Shown one piece after another: positions 19,678 through 29,164 of a stretch of 64,000 bases of DNA. A program made the position numbers and the translations under genes. The stretch comes from Arcicella sp038230735 (GTDB taxonomy: Bacteria > Bacteroidota > Bacteroidia > Cytophagales > Spirosomataceae). The notes beneath the pieces are model-generated. The model had not been told where the DNA came from, searched no databases, and saw only the letters and a program-made list of their open reading frames with translations. The stretch spans positions 1 to 64,000 of the forward strand of contig JBBRMR010000019.1 in NCBI GenBank assembly GCA_038230735.1. Direction: 5' to 3'. How positions within the stretch are numbered: position 1 is the stretch's first letter; each line of letters begins with the position of its first letter.

Positions 19678-22600
19678 ATGAAAAAATCCTTTTTTCGACT
19701 ACTGATAGTCTATCTAATGAGCTTTTTTTCTCAAACACAAGCTCAAACAATTAATCATTTCATTAAATCAGGTAATAACGCCAAATTACAAATGGGACTT
19801 GCTGAGATTGTGGAATTATCCAGTGCCAAAAAGCCCATAAATGCGGTGAGTGTTCCTAACTATAATCAGTATAGTTGGAGGGAACGCAACAGAGAAATAA
19901 AAATTGAGATAGTCTCACAAGAAAAAGGAGATGAACTTTTCAGCAAGTTGAAGAAAGTTGGAGGTATTAGGTTAATCTGTGTGAATAAAAATATCATCAT
20001 TTGTTGGGTTGAAATCCATAAAATTTATGCTTATTTAGAAAAAGTAGAAGATATCGTTTCGCTACGCCCTGCCCTTAATTCCACTACGTTGGATATTTCA
20101 GGGCAGCCCGTTCCAACTTATTTTGGCTCAAAAGATGGAGACTCAAAAGAAGAGGAGGAAAGAGAAAGGGAAGAACAAGAAAGAGAAGGAAAAGGAGAAA
20201 AGGCGTGGTGGTCGATTGAGCGAGACCAGTATGAATTTGATTTATTAAAAGATCCCACAACAGGAAAAATTCCTCGTGAAGCACCTATACTGGCGGCTAA
20301 TGCTGCTATCAAAGCAAAGCCCTTTAAGCCTATACCTTACGGGCAATTGACCAGTGCCGAATTGACGGTTGTGCCACGTGGACCAACCAATTTGGGCGGT
20401 CGTACTCGTGCCTTGGGGATTGACAAACGTAATGCACAAATTATGATGGCGGGTAGTGTGAGTTCAGGGCTTTACCGTTCTATGAATGGTGGTACGTCAT
20501 GGACACGGGTTGCTCCCATCGGACAGATTCATAACGTAACAGCTCTTGCCCAAGATACACGAGTAGGTTTTGAAGATACTTGGTATTATGGCACAGGCGA
20601 AGCATCTGGTAACTCCGCCTCATTAGGTTCATCTTATCGTGGAAATGGCATTTGGAAATCAACCGATAATGGGCTTACTTGGTCACTTCTAACAGCGACA
20701 ACCGCAGTACTCGAAAATTTTGATAGCCCTTTTGATTACGTTCACAGAATAGTGGTTGACCCAACCAATGGTAACGTTTATGCTGCTGCCGCTAATACTA
20801 TCCAACGTTCTACTGACGGTGGAACAACTTGGACATCCGTATTGGGAACGTGGACAAATAGTGCATATACAGATATGATTGTTACTCCGTCAGGCAGACT
20901 ATACGCTTCTTTTACTGGAACCGATACTAATGAAGGAGTTTGGACATCAACCACGGGAGCATTAGGAGGATGGACAAAAATCGCAGGAACAATCAGTGCT
21001 GTTCGTACACCTGCGGCATGGCACGCTTTCAGTGCTTACGGACGTATAGTAATGGCTTTCGCTCCCAGCAATCCAGATGTATTGTTCTTTTTGTATTGGA
21101 ATAATATAACTTCGGTTTGTTCGAGTACACCCGTACCCGAAGCTAAATTATTTAAGTATGTACAAAGCACTGGTACCTTTACAGATTTATCAGCAAATCT
21201 TCCTGATGAAGCAGGTTGTTTAAATGGAAATGACCCTTTTGCAGTTCAGACAGGTTATGATTTATTAGTAGCGGTAAAACCCGATGATGAAAATACAGTA
21301 TTCATTGGCGGTACAAACTTGTATCGTTCTACTTCGGGTTTTACTAATACCACCGCTACCAATCGTATTGGGGGTTATGCAACTGCTTCGAGCTATTCTT
21401 TATACACAAATCATCACCCCGACCAACACATTGTTGTTTTTGCTACGGGAGATAACAATACGATTTACAGTGGAAACGATGGGGGTATCTATAAAGCTAA
21501 TGCTACTGCTGCCACTGTGGTATGGACATCACTTAACAATAATTATGTAACCTATCAATATTATCATGTCGATATTGATCCTGCTAACGGAGGTACAGCT
21601 TTGATGGGAGGTGCTCAAGACAATGGTACGACTTCCGTACAATCTGGTTCAAATTTTAGTTCAGTCTGGGGTGGTGATGGTTGTGGAACTGCAATAATCA
21701 GCTACGCAAGTCCAACCAGTTTCAATGCCATAGCTTCCTCTCAGGGTGGTAATATTGTGCGTATTACTGGTCCAAATGCGGGTATTAGTATTAGACCAAC
21801 GGGACTTGCCAGTAGTGCTTTTGTTACTTATTTTAATCTTGACCAAGACAATACGAATTATCTTTATTTTGCGGGAAATTCAGTGTTATATCGCACTCGC
21901 ATTGCCAGTACCATCGCTGATATTGCTGTAAGTGGTTCTGCAACGGGCTGGGAAATTGTACCTGCGGGTATCACAGGTACAATTCAGTGTATGTCCACTT
22001 CCCGAAATGATGCGTATGCAGGGGCAACTTATACAGCCACCAATGCCAATCGTAAACTGTATATCGGAACTACAACAAGTAAAGTTTACCGACTCAATGA
22101 CCCTGCCTTTACCACATCAGCATCCGTAGATATTACGCCTGCTGGGGCAGCGGGAGTTTGTTCGTCCATAGCGATAAACCCTTATGATGATAACGAAATT
22201 TTGGTAACCTATGCCAATTATAATGTTAATAGTGTTTACCATACATTAAATGCCAATGCCGCCACACCCACTTGGACTGTGGTTGAAGGTCCCTCTACTG
22301 GTGCGGTTGCTTTGGGGTCGGCTCGTTCGAGTATTATCACAAGAATTGGAACAACCAATACTTATTTTGTGGGTAGTTCAACAGGGTTATATTCAACCCA
22401 AGCGATAACTGGTGCTACTACCGTTTGGGACAGAGTAGGCACAAACGAAATCAATTATGCTTTGGCAGCCAATATGCGATTGAGGGTTTCCGACAACAGA
22501 ATCGTTTTGGGAACGCATGGAAACGGGATGTTTGAATTACAATTGACCCTTCCCCCTGTTATTACTACTCAGCCTATTGCTTCAACAGTTTGTGCTGGTA

Positions 22601-23997
22601 CAAATACTTTATTCTCTATTGTGGCAGCTACCGCCACGAGCTATAAATGGCAAATATCTAATGATAATATTTCAGCCAATTTTGTAGATTTAACGATTGC
22701 CCCTCCATATTCGACTACCAATGGGGGGGCTACCTTGAATATTACAGGTTCACCAATTGGCTTAACTGGAAAATATTTTCGTTGTGTTGCTATAAACGTG
22801 GCAGGTTCTATTAATTCTACGGGCGTTTTATTGACGGTAAATGCAATTCCTGTTCCTAACCCAAGTAATAATTCACCATTATGTGCAGGTTCAACGTTGA
22901 ATCTAACCTCTGCCGCAGGCTTTACTTCCTACGCATGGACGGGTGTAAATTCTTTTACTTCAAACGTACAAAATCCAGTTATTCCGAGTGCCACAACATT
23001 GGCAACAGGCACATATCAAGTTGTTGCAACAAATGCCAATGGATGTACTGCCATGGCAACAACTTCTGTTACTATAATTGCTATGCCAACTGCCACAGCG
23101 AGTAGTAACAGCCCTATTTGTATTGGGGCAACATTAACGCTAACGGGCGGAGGAGGTACTTCCTACGCATGGACAGGGGTAAATTCATTTACTTCAACTT
23201 TGCAGAATCCAACCATTCCTACTGTTACATCATTAGCTACTGGGACTTATAGAGTCGTTGTAACAAACAATGGTTGTACTGCCACTGCCATAACATCTGT
23301 CATCGTAAATCCTTTACCCACGGTAACGGCAAGTAGTAATTCTCCTATTTGTAGTGGAGGTAATGTAAATTTGACCTCTCCCTCAGGATTCACCTCCTAC
23401 ATCTGGACGGGGGTAAATCCATTTACTTCAAATTTGCAAAATCCAAGTATTCTCAATGCAACTGCATCATCCACAGGTACTTACAGAGTTTCAATAACAA
23501 ATTCCAATGGATGCACTGCTACCGCTACGACTTCGGTAATTGTAAACTCAATACCCGCCACACCAACTACCCAAGCCAATACCTCAATCATTTTTGGTTC
23601 AAGTATTTCATTGTCGGCTACGGGTTGTACGGGCGTACTCAAATGGTATGAAACCGTAAGTAATAATTTAGTAACAATGCCAGTATCACCCACAGTAAGT
23701 ACCCAATATTATGCTAAATGTGAAGTAACTAAAAATGGGATTACTTGTATTAGTGCAAAAAGCAATGATGTTTTGTTAATAGTTTCAAGAATCATTGTTT
23801 CAGCCCAAACAGGCAATTGGGAAAATAATTCAACTTGGGTAGGGGGCATAGTCCCTCAATTTAGTGATTTTGTCATTGTTGATGCTACGCATATTGTAAC
23901 GGTAAACGCCATAGTTGCTGCTAAAAGTGTTCAGTATTTAGGCACTGGAGAAGTAAAATTTAGCTCCAATATTGCCAAATTGAATACTGGATTCTAA
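19678..23997 (+). CDS. Giant secreted VPS10/sialidase-type propeller protein with Ig-like repeats
   Basis: 1439 residues; signal peptide about 1-23 (T-Q-A-Q). A highly charged E/R/K-rich linker sits at about 157-172. From about 220 to 960 there are repeated BNR/VPS10-like blades (S-M-N-G-G-T-S-W, S-T-D-N-G-L-T-W, S-T-D-G-G-T-T-W). An Ig-like domain follows, then three tandem repeats of about 78 residues sharing S-Y-A/I-W-T-G-V-N-x-F-T-S. The C-terminus is a module with G-N-W-E-N-N-S-T-W and V-P-Q-F-S-D, like the end of the protein at 6775-8121, instead of a Por tail. It is probably a surface-binding or adhesion protein; enzymatic activity is not evident. Confidence 0.85.
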   Translation: MKKSFFRLLIVYLMSFFSQTQAQTINHFIKSGNNAKLQMGLAEIVELSSAKKPINAVSVPNYNQYSWRERNREIKIEIVSQEKGDELFSKLKKVGGIRLICVNKNIIICWVEIHKIYAYLEKVEDIVSLRPALNSTTLDISGQPVPTYFGSKDGDSKEEEEREREEQEREGKGEKAWWSIERDQYEFDLLKDPTTGKIPREAPILAANAAIKAKPFKPIPYGQLTSAELTVVPRGPTNLGGRTRALGIDKRNAQIMMAGSVSSGLYRSMNGGTSWTRVAPIGQIHNVTALAQDTRVGFEDTWYYGTGEASGNSASLGSSYRGNGIWKSTDNGLTWSLLTATTAVLENFDSPFDYVHRIVVDPTNGNVYAAAANTIQRSTDGGTTWTSVLGTWTNSAYTDMIVTPSGRLYASFTGTDTNEGVWTSTTGALGGWTKIAGTISAVRTPAAWHAFSAYGRIVMAFAPSNPDVLFFLYWNNITSVCSSTPVPEAKLFKYVQSTGTFTDLSANLPDEAGCLNGNDPFAVQTGYDLLVAVKPDDENTVFIGGTNLYRSTSGFTNTTATNRIGGYATASSYSLYTNHHPDQHIVVFATGDNNTIYSGNDGGIYKANATAATVVWTSLNNNYVTYQYYHVDIDPANGGTALMGGAQDNGTTSVQSGSNFSSVWGGDGCGTAIISYASPTSFNAIASSQGGNIVRITGPNAGISIRPTGLASSAFVTYFNLDQDNTNYLYFAGNSVLYRTRIASTIADIAVSGSATGWEIVPAGITGTIQCMSTSRNDAYAGATYTATNANRKLYIGTTTSKVYRLNDPAFTTSASVDITPAGAAGVCSSIAINPYDDNEILVTYANYNVNSVYHTLNANAATPTWTVVEGPSTGAVALGSARSSIITRIGTTNTYFVGSSTGLYSTQAITGATTVWDRVGTNEINYALAANMRLRVSDNRIVLGTHGNGMFELQLTLPPVITTQPIASTVCAGTNTLFSIVAATATSYKWQISNDNISANFVDLTIAPPYSTTNGGATLNITGSPIGLTGKYFRCVAINVAGSINSTGVLLTVNAIPVPNPSNNSPLCAGSTLNLTSAAGFTSYAWTGVNSFTSNVQNPVIPSATTLATGTYQVVATNANGCTAMATTSVTIIAMPTATASSNSPICIGATLTLTGGGGTSYAWTGVNSFTSTLQNPTIPTVTSLATGTYRVVVTNNGCTATAITSVIVNPLPTVTASSNSPICSGGNVNLTSPSGFTSYIWTGVNPFTSNLQNPSILNATASSTGTYRVSITNSNGCTATATTSVIVNSIPATPTTQANTSIIFGSSISLSATGCTGVLKWYETVSNNLVTMPVSPTVSTQYYAKCEVTKNGITCISAKSNDVLLIVSRIIVSAQTGNWENNSTWVGGIVPQFSDFVIVDATHIVTVNAIVAAKSVQYLGTGEVKFSSNIAKLNTGF
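22855..23555 (+). repeat. Three tandem Ig-like coding repeats (about 235 bp each)
   Basis: Within the 1439-residue gene, three consecutive units begin near 22870, 23105 and 23340. Each encodes N-S-P-x-C-x-G, then T-S-Y-x-W-T-G-V-N-x-F-T-S, then T-G-T-Y-x-V. The nucleotide sequence is also visibly conserved, pointing to fairly recent duplication. Confidence 0.75.
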
Positions 23998-24020
23998 GCT
24001 ACGTTTCTCGTACTGGCTAT

Positions 24021-24067
24021 AAAAAAAATCCCTGAAAGAATTGTATTTTTCTATCAGGGATTTTTTT
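24021..24067. terminator. Bidirectional terminator, copy 2 of a duplicated element
   Basis: A7-TCCCTGA pairs with TCAGGGA-T7, giving a strong stem with A/T runs on both sides, between two convergent genes. It is closely related to the element at 19403-19444. Confidence 0.85.
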
Positions 24068-24084
24068 ATGAATCTTTCAAAACC

Positions 24085-25398
24085 TCATTCCAAAATCTTA
24101 CTACTCAACCTCAATAATTCAATCTCCGTGATTTTAGCATTAAATTCTGCCTCAATCAAACGAGTTTCTGCCGCTACGGCGTTGCGTTGGACTTCTCGGA
24201 GTTCGTAAGAAGCGGAGTTTCCCACTTTATATCTTTCAAAAGCAATATCAATGTTTTGGCTGGCTATTTTGTAGTTTTCAGTTTCTAATTTTATTAATTC
24301 CAACGTATTTTTATAGTTCAAAAAAGTCCTCTCAATGGCTGTATTTAACTGATTTCGTAAATCTCCTTCTTGGTAATTGGCAATCTCCTGCCCAATTTTT
24401 GCATTCTGGATTCTACGTTTTTGATTATAACCATCAAAAATATTTATCGAAGCTCTTAATCCATAACTGAAAGCAAAATTCTGGATTGATTTTGTGGCTT
24501 GTGGAGCTCCCGCACCATTATTGGCGGAGTTGTAATTATAACCCGTAATTAAATCAATTTGAGGATATTGAGCCGCTCTTTGGAGTTTCAAATCGTATTC
24601 AGCCAAGCGTTTATTTTGTTCCGCCAAGACTAAATTAGGATTTTGTTTTAAAGTTGCCTCTCGAAGACTTTCTAAGGATAAATTTTTATCGGATGATATA
24701 GTATCATTCGTTATAAAATCAGTTTGTAAATTTCTGATTAGCAACGAGTTAAGATTTATTTTGGAAGATTCCAAAGCCTGATTTTGGGCAATTAAAGCCG
24801 CTTTATCTTCGTTATAGTCCACCTGTGCCGAATTAAAATCTACTTTTGAACCCTGCCCAACTTCATAGCGGTCACGGGATAATTTCAAACGGTCGTTGGA
24901 AATAGATAGTCCTTGCTTCAAATTTTTCACCCTTCTTGATTGCCTGATAATGTCGAAATAAGCATTACTTACTTGCGAAATAGAATTTTCTAAAGTGCTT
25001 TCCAATTGCGTTACGGTAGTTTTCTGTAACTCTCGCAAGCGATCACGAGCGATAAACATTCCCAAGCCATCATAGACCGTCCAAATAGCATTTACGCCCG
25101 CCCCACCCGTATTATTGGCAACATTTGAGCGTTCGATGGCGGCAAGATTTGGGTCAAAAAGATTGATGGTTACACCGCTGATATTATAATTTTTGTTGGC
25201 ACTTCCTGTTACGGTAGGCAACATTCCCGCATTGCCTGGCGTATTATTATTGGTAGCAACTTTCTGATTGCTCTTCGCAATTTTGATGGAATAATTATTC
25301 TCCAAAGAAATCTTTATGGCTTCATCAAGCGTAAGAATTACTTGGGCTTTAAGATTGGAAACGAATGAAGTCAGAAGTAGTGATAGAAGGTATTTCAT
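24085..25398 (-). CDS. TolC-family outer membrane channel protein
   Basis: Outer-membrane efflux/secretion channel. With the ATG at 25398 it has 437 residues and a signal peptide (about 1-19, N-L-K-A-Q). Two halves of long amphipathic helices are visible, with the typical TolC repeats (L-D-E-A-I-K-I-S-L-E-N-N-Y and, in the second half, L-R-E-A-T-L-K-Q-N-P-N-L). The sequence R-Y-K-V-G-N-S-A-S-Y-E-L-R-E-V-Q-R-N matches the conserved late helix. The longer open frame adds seven lysine-rich residues overlapping the upstream RRM gene and is not chosen. No adaptor or inner-membrane pump gene is next to it, so its partner is elsewhere. Confidence 0.9.
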   Translation of the reverse strand: MKYLLSLLLTSFVSNLKAQVILTLDEAIKISLENNYSIKIAKSNQKVATNNNTPGNAGMLPTVTGSANKNYNISGVTINLFDPNLAAIERSNVANNTGGAGVNAIWTVYDGLGMFIARDRLRELQKTTVTQLESTLENSISQVSNAYFDIIRQSRRVKNLKQGLSISNDRLKLSRDRYEVGQGSKVDFNSAQVDYNEDKAALIAQNQALESSKINLNSLLIRNLQTDFITNDTISSDKNLSLESLREATLKQNPNLVLAEQNKRLAEYDLKLQRAAQYPQIDLITGYNYNSANNGAGAPQATKSIQNFAFSYGLRASINIFDGYNQKRRIQNAKIGQEIANYQEGDLRNQLNTAIERTFLNYKNTLELIKLETENYKIASQNIDIAFERYKVGNSASYELREVQRNAVAAETRLIEAEFNAKITEIELLRLSSKILE

Positions 25399-25402
25399 AT
25401 TT

Positions 25403-25741
25403 TTATCTTTTCTTGCCAATGCCTTTGAACGGCTTAAAGTCTTTACTATCAGGTTTATACGGTTTTTTCTTCTTTTTATCTTTGTCTAAATTTCCCGCCT
25501 TGAAAGGGTCAGATTTGGTAACGATGATTTTTCGTTCGTCCATTTCTGCATTGTTTAATGCTTTGATTGCCGCCTTTGCCTCTTCGTCATTGGGCATCGT
25601 TACGAAGCCAAAACCTTTGTTCTGACGAGTAATTTTATCAATAATTATCTTTGCCGATTCCACTTCGCCATAAACCTCAAAAATCTCTCTTAATTTTTTA
25701 TCTTCCCACTTGAAAGAAATACTACCCACGTAAATGTCCAT
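25403..25741 (-). CDS. RNA-binding protein with single RRM domain
   Basis: 112-residue RNA-recognition-motif protein. RNP2 is I-Y-V-G-S-I near the N-terminus and RNP1 is K-G-F-G-F-V-T-M (about 42-49). The tail after residue 80 is rich in lysine (K-D-K-K-K-K-K-P) and probably adds nonspecific RNA affinity. Such proteins in Bacteroidota bind single-stranded RNA and affect transcript stability or translation. The stop lies 4 bases before the tolC-like start, so the two are likely cotranscribed, although a functional link is not obvious. Confidence 0.92.
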   Translation of the reverse strand: MDIYVGSISFKWEDKKLREIFEVYGEVESAKIIIDKITRQNKGFGFVTMPNDEEAKAAIKALNNAEMDERKIIVTKSDPFKAGNLDKDKKKKKPYKPDSKDFKPFKGIGKKR

Positions 25742-25866
25742 TCTTTTTGTTTTATGAAATTGAAATACAAAGGTACGGATTTTTGTTTGTATGATTTGAA
25801 TAAACGAGTTTGAGCCTTTACGGATTCGTCAAAAGGCTAAATTGTTGCGATGAAAAAGTTTTTAAA

Positions 25867-26475
25867 TCAGATGGTTCTCAAATATTCTACCGTAATCTCC
25901 TCTATTTTATCAAATCTTGCTAAAACTTGCAACGCCATATTTTGCCGAAATTCTATCTCCATAATACATTGATTATCAAATTGTTGATTCCTGATTTTTA
26001 GGTCATAATCTTTTACTATTTTCATTACATCATTCATCTGGACGTAAGAAAAAGTGATTTGATAGACTTCATTAACGGTCTTTTCAATAATTTCTGACGA
26101 TGTTATTGCCTCCTCAGTGGCAGATTTGTAAGCATTGATTAAGCCAGAAACACCCAACAATGTACCACCCCAATAACGGACAACAACCACCAAAATATTC
26201 GTAATTTCTTTCGATAAAAGCACATTCAAAATCGGGCGACCCGCCGAACCCGAGGGTTCGCCATCATCATTGATTCTGAAATTAGTTTTGTCAATTCCGA
26301 TACGGTAGGCATAACAAAAATGAACCGCTTTGAAATGTTCTTTTCGGAGTGGTTCAATGTATTTTTTAACTTCATTTTCGTCTTCAAAAGGAAAAGCAAA
26401 AGCCAAAAATTTACTGCCTTTATCTTTGAATAAGCCTTCTGAAGGGGATTTTATGGTTTTGTATTGGTCGGTCAT
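25867..26475 (-). CDS. YigZ/IMPACT family protein
   Basis: Predicted 202-residue protein of the UPF0029/IMPACT family, related to the eukaryotic regulator of GCN2 and E. coli YigZ; the bacterial role is not firmly established. The N-terminal domain has the family motif D-D-G-E-P-S-G-S-A-G-R-P-I-L and V-V-V-R-Y-W-G-G-T-L-L-G-V-S-G-L. The C-terminal part is the smaller DUF1949-type fold. The ATG at 26475 (MTDQYKTI) is preferred over an upstream in-frame start at 26496, because family members begin close to that sequence. Confidence 0.9.
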   Translation of the reverse strand: MTDQYKTIKSPSEGLFKDKGSKFLAFAFPFEDENEVKKYIEPLRKEHFKAVHFCYAYRIGIDKTNFRINDDGEPSGSAGRPILNVLLSKEITNILVVVVRYWGGTLLGVSGLINAYKSATEEAITSSEIIEKTVNEVYQITFSYVQMNDVMKIVKDYDLKIRNQQFDNQCIMEIEFRQNMALQVLARFDKIEEITVEYLRTI

Positions 26476-26666
26476 TAATGAAATTTGTATATTCATTGAT
26501 AGAGATTAAAAAAATCTTTTTAAATGATTGTTTGGTGGCAAGAAAATAAAACCGTCAAGTCCCACTTATTTTAATATCTATACTTAGTATGTGGAGTGGC
26601 ACAAGTATTGTTTGTGTAAAATTTTCACCAAGACTGAGATGAGGATTTTCTAACTGGAATTCCGTT

Positions 26667-27563
26667 TTAACTCTGAATCAAAGCTTTCCTATTTTCTCGA
26701 TATTGCGTTGGTGATAAACCCGTTTCTTTTCTGAAAAACTTGGCAAAATAATTTGGGTAATCAAATTTAAGTAAATAAGCAATTTCAGCCACAGAATATG
26801 AAGTATAAGTTAGGTATTTTTTTGCCTCTTCAATCATAAATTCTTGTACTAATTGCAGGGCATTTTTCTCCGTAATATTCTTACAAATACGGTTTAGATG
26901 CACGGTACTCATGCCCAACTCTTCGGCAAAGTGTTTAATACTTTTTGGATATTCAGATTGCTTAATATTCTTCTGAAATTTCCGAAAATGGGCTAAATTT
27001 AAGTTTCCACCTATATTTTCGGATGTTTTATGTATTGCTAAAAGCCGATATAAATTAATAAGTAACTGACTAAAATGGGCATCAAGCATCATCATTTTTT
27101 CGGGACGGTCACCAAAAAGTTCTTGATCAATCTTCTCCATTTGTTCCATTAAAATTTCAAAAGAAATTTCCTCTTCAAAATTTTGAATGGATTGAATACT
27201 GGTATTTAAAGTCAACTGAATTTTGGAATTATCCGAAAAAATTCCATCAATTACCGAAGTTGATAGCGATAAAATTCTCCCTGTAACATCTGGTCTGTAC
27301 GAAAAACCATGCAGATTGGCGGCAGGAATTATCATAATACAAGGAGCAACAAGCACTTGAATTTGAGAAGATTGTTGAATCTGCACTTCGCCTGAAGCCA
27401 CAAAAAAAATCTGAAAAAGATTGCTATGTACGTGTGGTTTTATAACCCAATCGAAATTTCGACTGCGAGTTTCTATCAATTCCGAAAAAATATAATTTGA
27501 ACTCGGATACACATTTGTTTCCTCATAAATCCCTTCAAAGTGCGTAATGGCTTGTTTTGGCAT
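26667..27563 (-). CDS. AraC-family transcriptional regulator
   Basis: 298 residues from the ATG at 27563; an in-frame TTG 24 bases upstream is a weaker choice. The N-terminal half is a cupin-like effector domain (H-V-H-S-N-L-F-Q-I-F-F-V), and the C-terminal 100 residues carry two helix-turn-helix units with S-V-A-E-I-A-Y-L-L-K-F and F-F-R-K-E-T-G-L-S-P-T-Q-Y-R. This layout is that of PobR/HpaA-type regulators of aromatic acid catabolism. It is divergent from the DUF3500-HupE-tannase row, across about 108 bases, so control of that cluster in response to gallate or a related acid is a reasonable inference. Confidence 0.88.
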   Translation of the reverse strand: MPKQAITHFEGIYEETNVYPSSNYIFSELIETRSRNFDWVIKPHVHSNLFQIFFVASGEVQIQQSSQIQVLVAPCIMIIPAANLHGFSYRPDVTGRILSLSTSVIDGIFSDNSKIQLTLNTSIQSIQNFEEEISFEILMEQMEKIDQELFGDRPEKMMMLDAHFSQLLINLYRLLAIHKTSENIGGNLNLAHFRKFQKNIKQSEYPKSIKHFAEELGMSTVHLNRICKNITEKNALQLVQEFMIEEAKKYLTYTSYSVAEIAYLLKFDYPNYFAKFFRKETGLSPTQYRENRKALIQS

Positions 27564-27628
27564 ATTTGATGTTCGTTTTTTATCCAAATTACGCAGAAAT
27601 ATTTAGGACTTAAAGCAATAGTCGTGTA

Positions 27629-27636
27629 TAATTTTG
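27629..27636 (+). promoter_or_regulatory. Candidate Bacteroidota -7 box TAATTTTG
   Basis: It matches TAnnTTTG exactly and lies 35 bases before the ATG of the first DUF3500 gene, in the gap divergent from the AraC gene. A convincing -33 box is not seen, which fits an activator-dependent promoter. Confidence 0.5.
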
Positions 27637-27671
27637 TGGTATTCTTGATTAAATCAAACAAATACAAAAAA

Positions 27672-29069
27672 ATGAGCAGATTGAAATCCTATTTTCCTAT
27701 CTTTTTTCTGATATTTTTAGTAATTATTTATGCTTGTAAAAGCACAAATACTACGGTAACTCCAAGTTCTGCAAGTGTTACAGCACTAACTTGTGGAAGC
27801 GCTACTTTTTCTGCCACTCCCGTCAATGGAACGGCTTTTACAGGTACTGCCAGCGTTCCTTATACGGGTGGAAACGGAGCTTCGTATTCGGCAGGTTCTG
27901 CCATTCCGTCAACGGGAGTATCAGGATTAACTGCTACATTATCAGCCAGTTCACTTGTTTTTGGTTCGGGTAATCTTGTGTATGCGATTACAGGTACGCC
28001 TACTTCGGTAGGCACTGCCACATTCCCAATTTCTTTTGGGGGGCAATCATGCAGTATCGCTTTGACCGTTACTACTGCATCAACGGGTGGAAGCACAACG
28101 GGCGGAGCAGGTTTAGGAATTGTAACTGATATAGCGAAAATTGTTTCCTTGGCTGAGGCATTCAAAGCAACGCTTACGGCAAGTCAAATCACCGCTTTAC
28201 AATTGGTTTATTCAAAAACGGATGCAGCCAAATGGTCAAATCTTCCACAGGCACTTTCCAGAAATAGGGTTGGTTTGGCTACCAGTACACTTTCGGCGAC
28301 ACAATTAACTGCTTTCAAAGCACTTTTAAAAGCCACAACGGGTACGCCAGACAACGAAGGAAATGCTGAAATACTCGCAATATTGGCAGCTGATGATTAT
28401 TTGGGAGCAAATGGTGGTGGTTCAGACTATGGTTCTGGCAACTATTATATTGCATTTTTAGGTACGCCAAGCACGACTGGGCTTTGGGAATTTCAGTTTG
28501 GTGGGCATCATGGCACTAATTCAAATACTTATAATGGTGGTAAACTTTCAGGAGCAACGCCAGCCTTTCGTTCAACGGAGCCATTTCCAACCTATACTTA
28601 CGGCGGTGTTTTGTATCAACCCCTCGTGCAAGAAATAACAAATTTTTCAGCGATGTTGAAAGCATTAACCACCACTGAACAAACGACTGCCAGAGTTTCA
28701 ACTTCACAGAATGATATAGTTTTAGGTCCTGGGAAAGATGGTGTTTTTCCAACCACCAAAGCGGGGGTGAAAGTTGGCAATTTAACCGCAACGCAAAAGG
28801 CGACTGTAATAGCTGCCATCAAAACTTATACTGATGATTTGGATGATGTAAGTGCCGCAGGGATTTTGGCAAAATATACCGCAGAATTAGACAATACTTA
28901 TATTTCTTATGCTGGTTCAACCGACCTAACCACCAAAGGTGATTATGTTTTGATTGATGGACCAAGCGTTTGGATAGAATTTAATATGCAAGCTGGAATT
29001 ATCATCAGAAACGCCAATCATCCGCACTCGGTTTGGAGAGATAGAACAGGGGATTATGGTGGGAATTAA
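27672..29069 (+). CDS. Secreted DUF3500 lipoprotein with N-terminal Ig-like domain
   Basis: 465 residues from the ATG at 27672. The signal sequence ends V-I-I-Y-A-C-K, a lipobox. About residues 22-145 form a Gly/Ser/Thr-rich Ig-like unit (G-V-S-G-L-T-A-T-L-S-A-S and T-G-T-P-T-S-V-G-T-A). The remainder is a DUF3500 domain with conserved W-S-N-L-P, G-L-W-E-F-Q-F-G-G-H-H and the terminal P-H-S-V-W-R-D-R-x-x-D-Y-G-G-N. The HH pair and the late histidines look like metal or catalytic ligands, but the family function is unknown to me. It has a second, shorter paralog two genes downstream. Confidence 0.85.
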   Translation: MSRLKSYFPIFFLIFLVIIYACKSTNTTVTPSSASVTALTCGSATFSATPVNGTAFTGTASVPYTGGNGASYSAGSAIPSTGVSGLTATLSASSLVFGSGNLVYAITGTPTSVGTATFPISFGGQSCSIALTVTTASTGGSTTGGAGLGIVTDIAKIVSLAEAFKATLTASQITALQLVYSKTDAAKWSNLPQALSRNRVGLATSTLSATQLTAFKALLKATTGTPDNEGNAEILAILAADDYLGANGGGSDYGSGNYYIAFLGTPSTTGLWEFQFGGHHGTNSNTYNGGKLSGATPAFRSTEPFPTYTYGGVLYQPLVQEITNFSAMLKALTTTEQTTARVSTSQNDIVLGPGKDGVFPTTKAGVKVGNLTATQKATVIAAIKTYTDDLDDVSAAGILAKYTAELDNTYISYAGSTDLTTKGDYVLIDGPSVWIEFNMQAGIIIRNANHPHSVWRDRTGDYGGN

Positions 29070-29164
29070 GTAGCCCCGTGCAACGGTCGCCCTTACCCCG
29101 TAGGGCAATTTTAAAGTCCTCTGTAATGGCTACCCAATTCCTCCAGATTTTGAATCAAAGAACT

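Noticed and set aside
19678..23997. Standard type IX C-terminal sorting domain on the 1439-residue protein
   Set aside because: The F-P-N-P and G-x-Y/K-V-x-strands of a Por tail are missing; the end is a different W-rich module.
28516..28822. Minus-strand frames inside the DUF3500 gene
   Set aside because: They are antisense shadows of a well-supported coding frame with conserved family blocks.
29078..29164. Upstream extension of the HupE-like gene
   Set aside because: The additional 29 residues are encoded by a GC-rich non-conserved stretch and would place a signal peptide internally.
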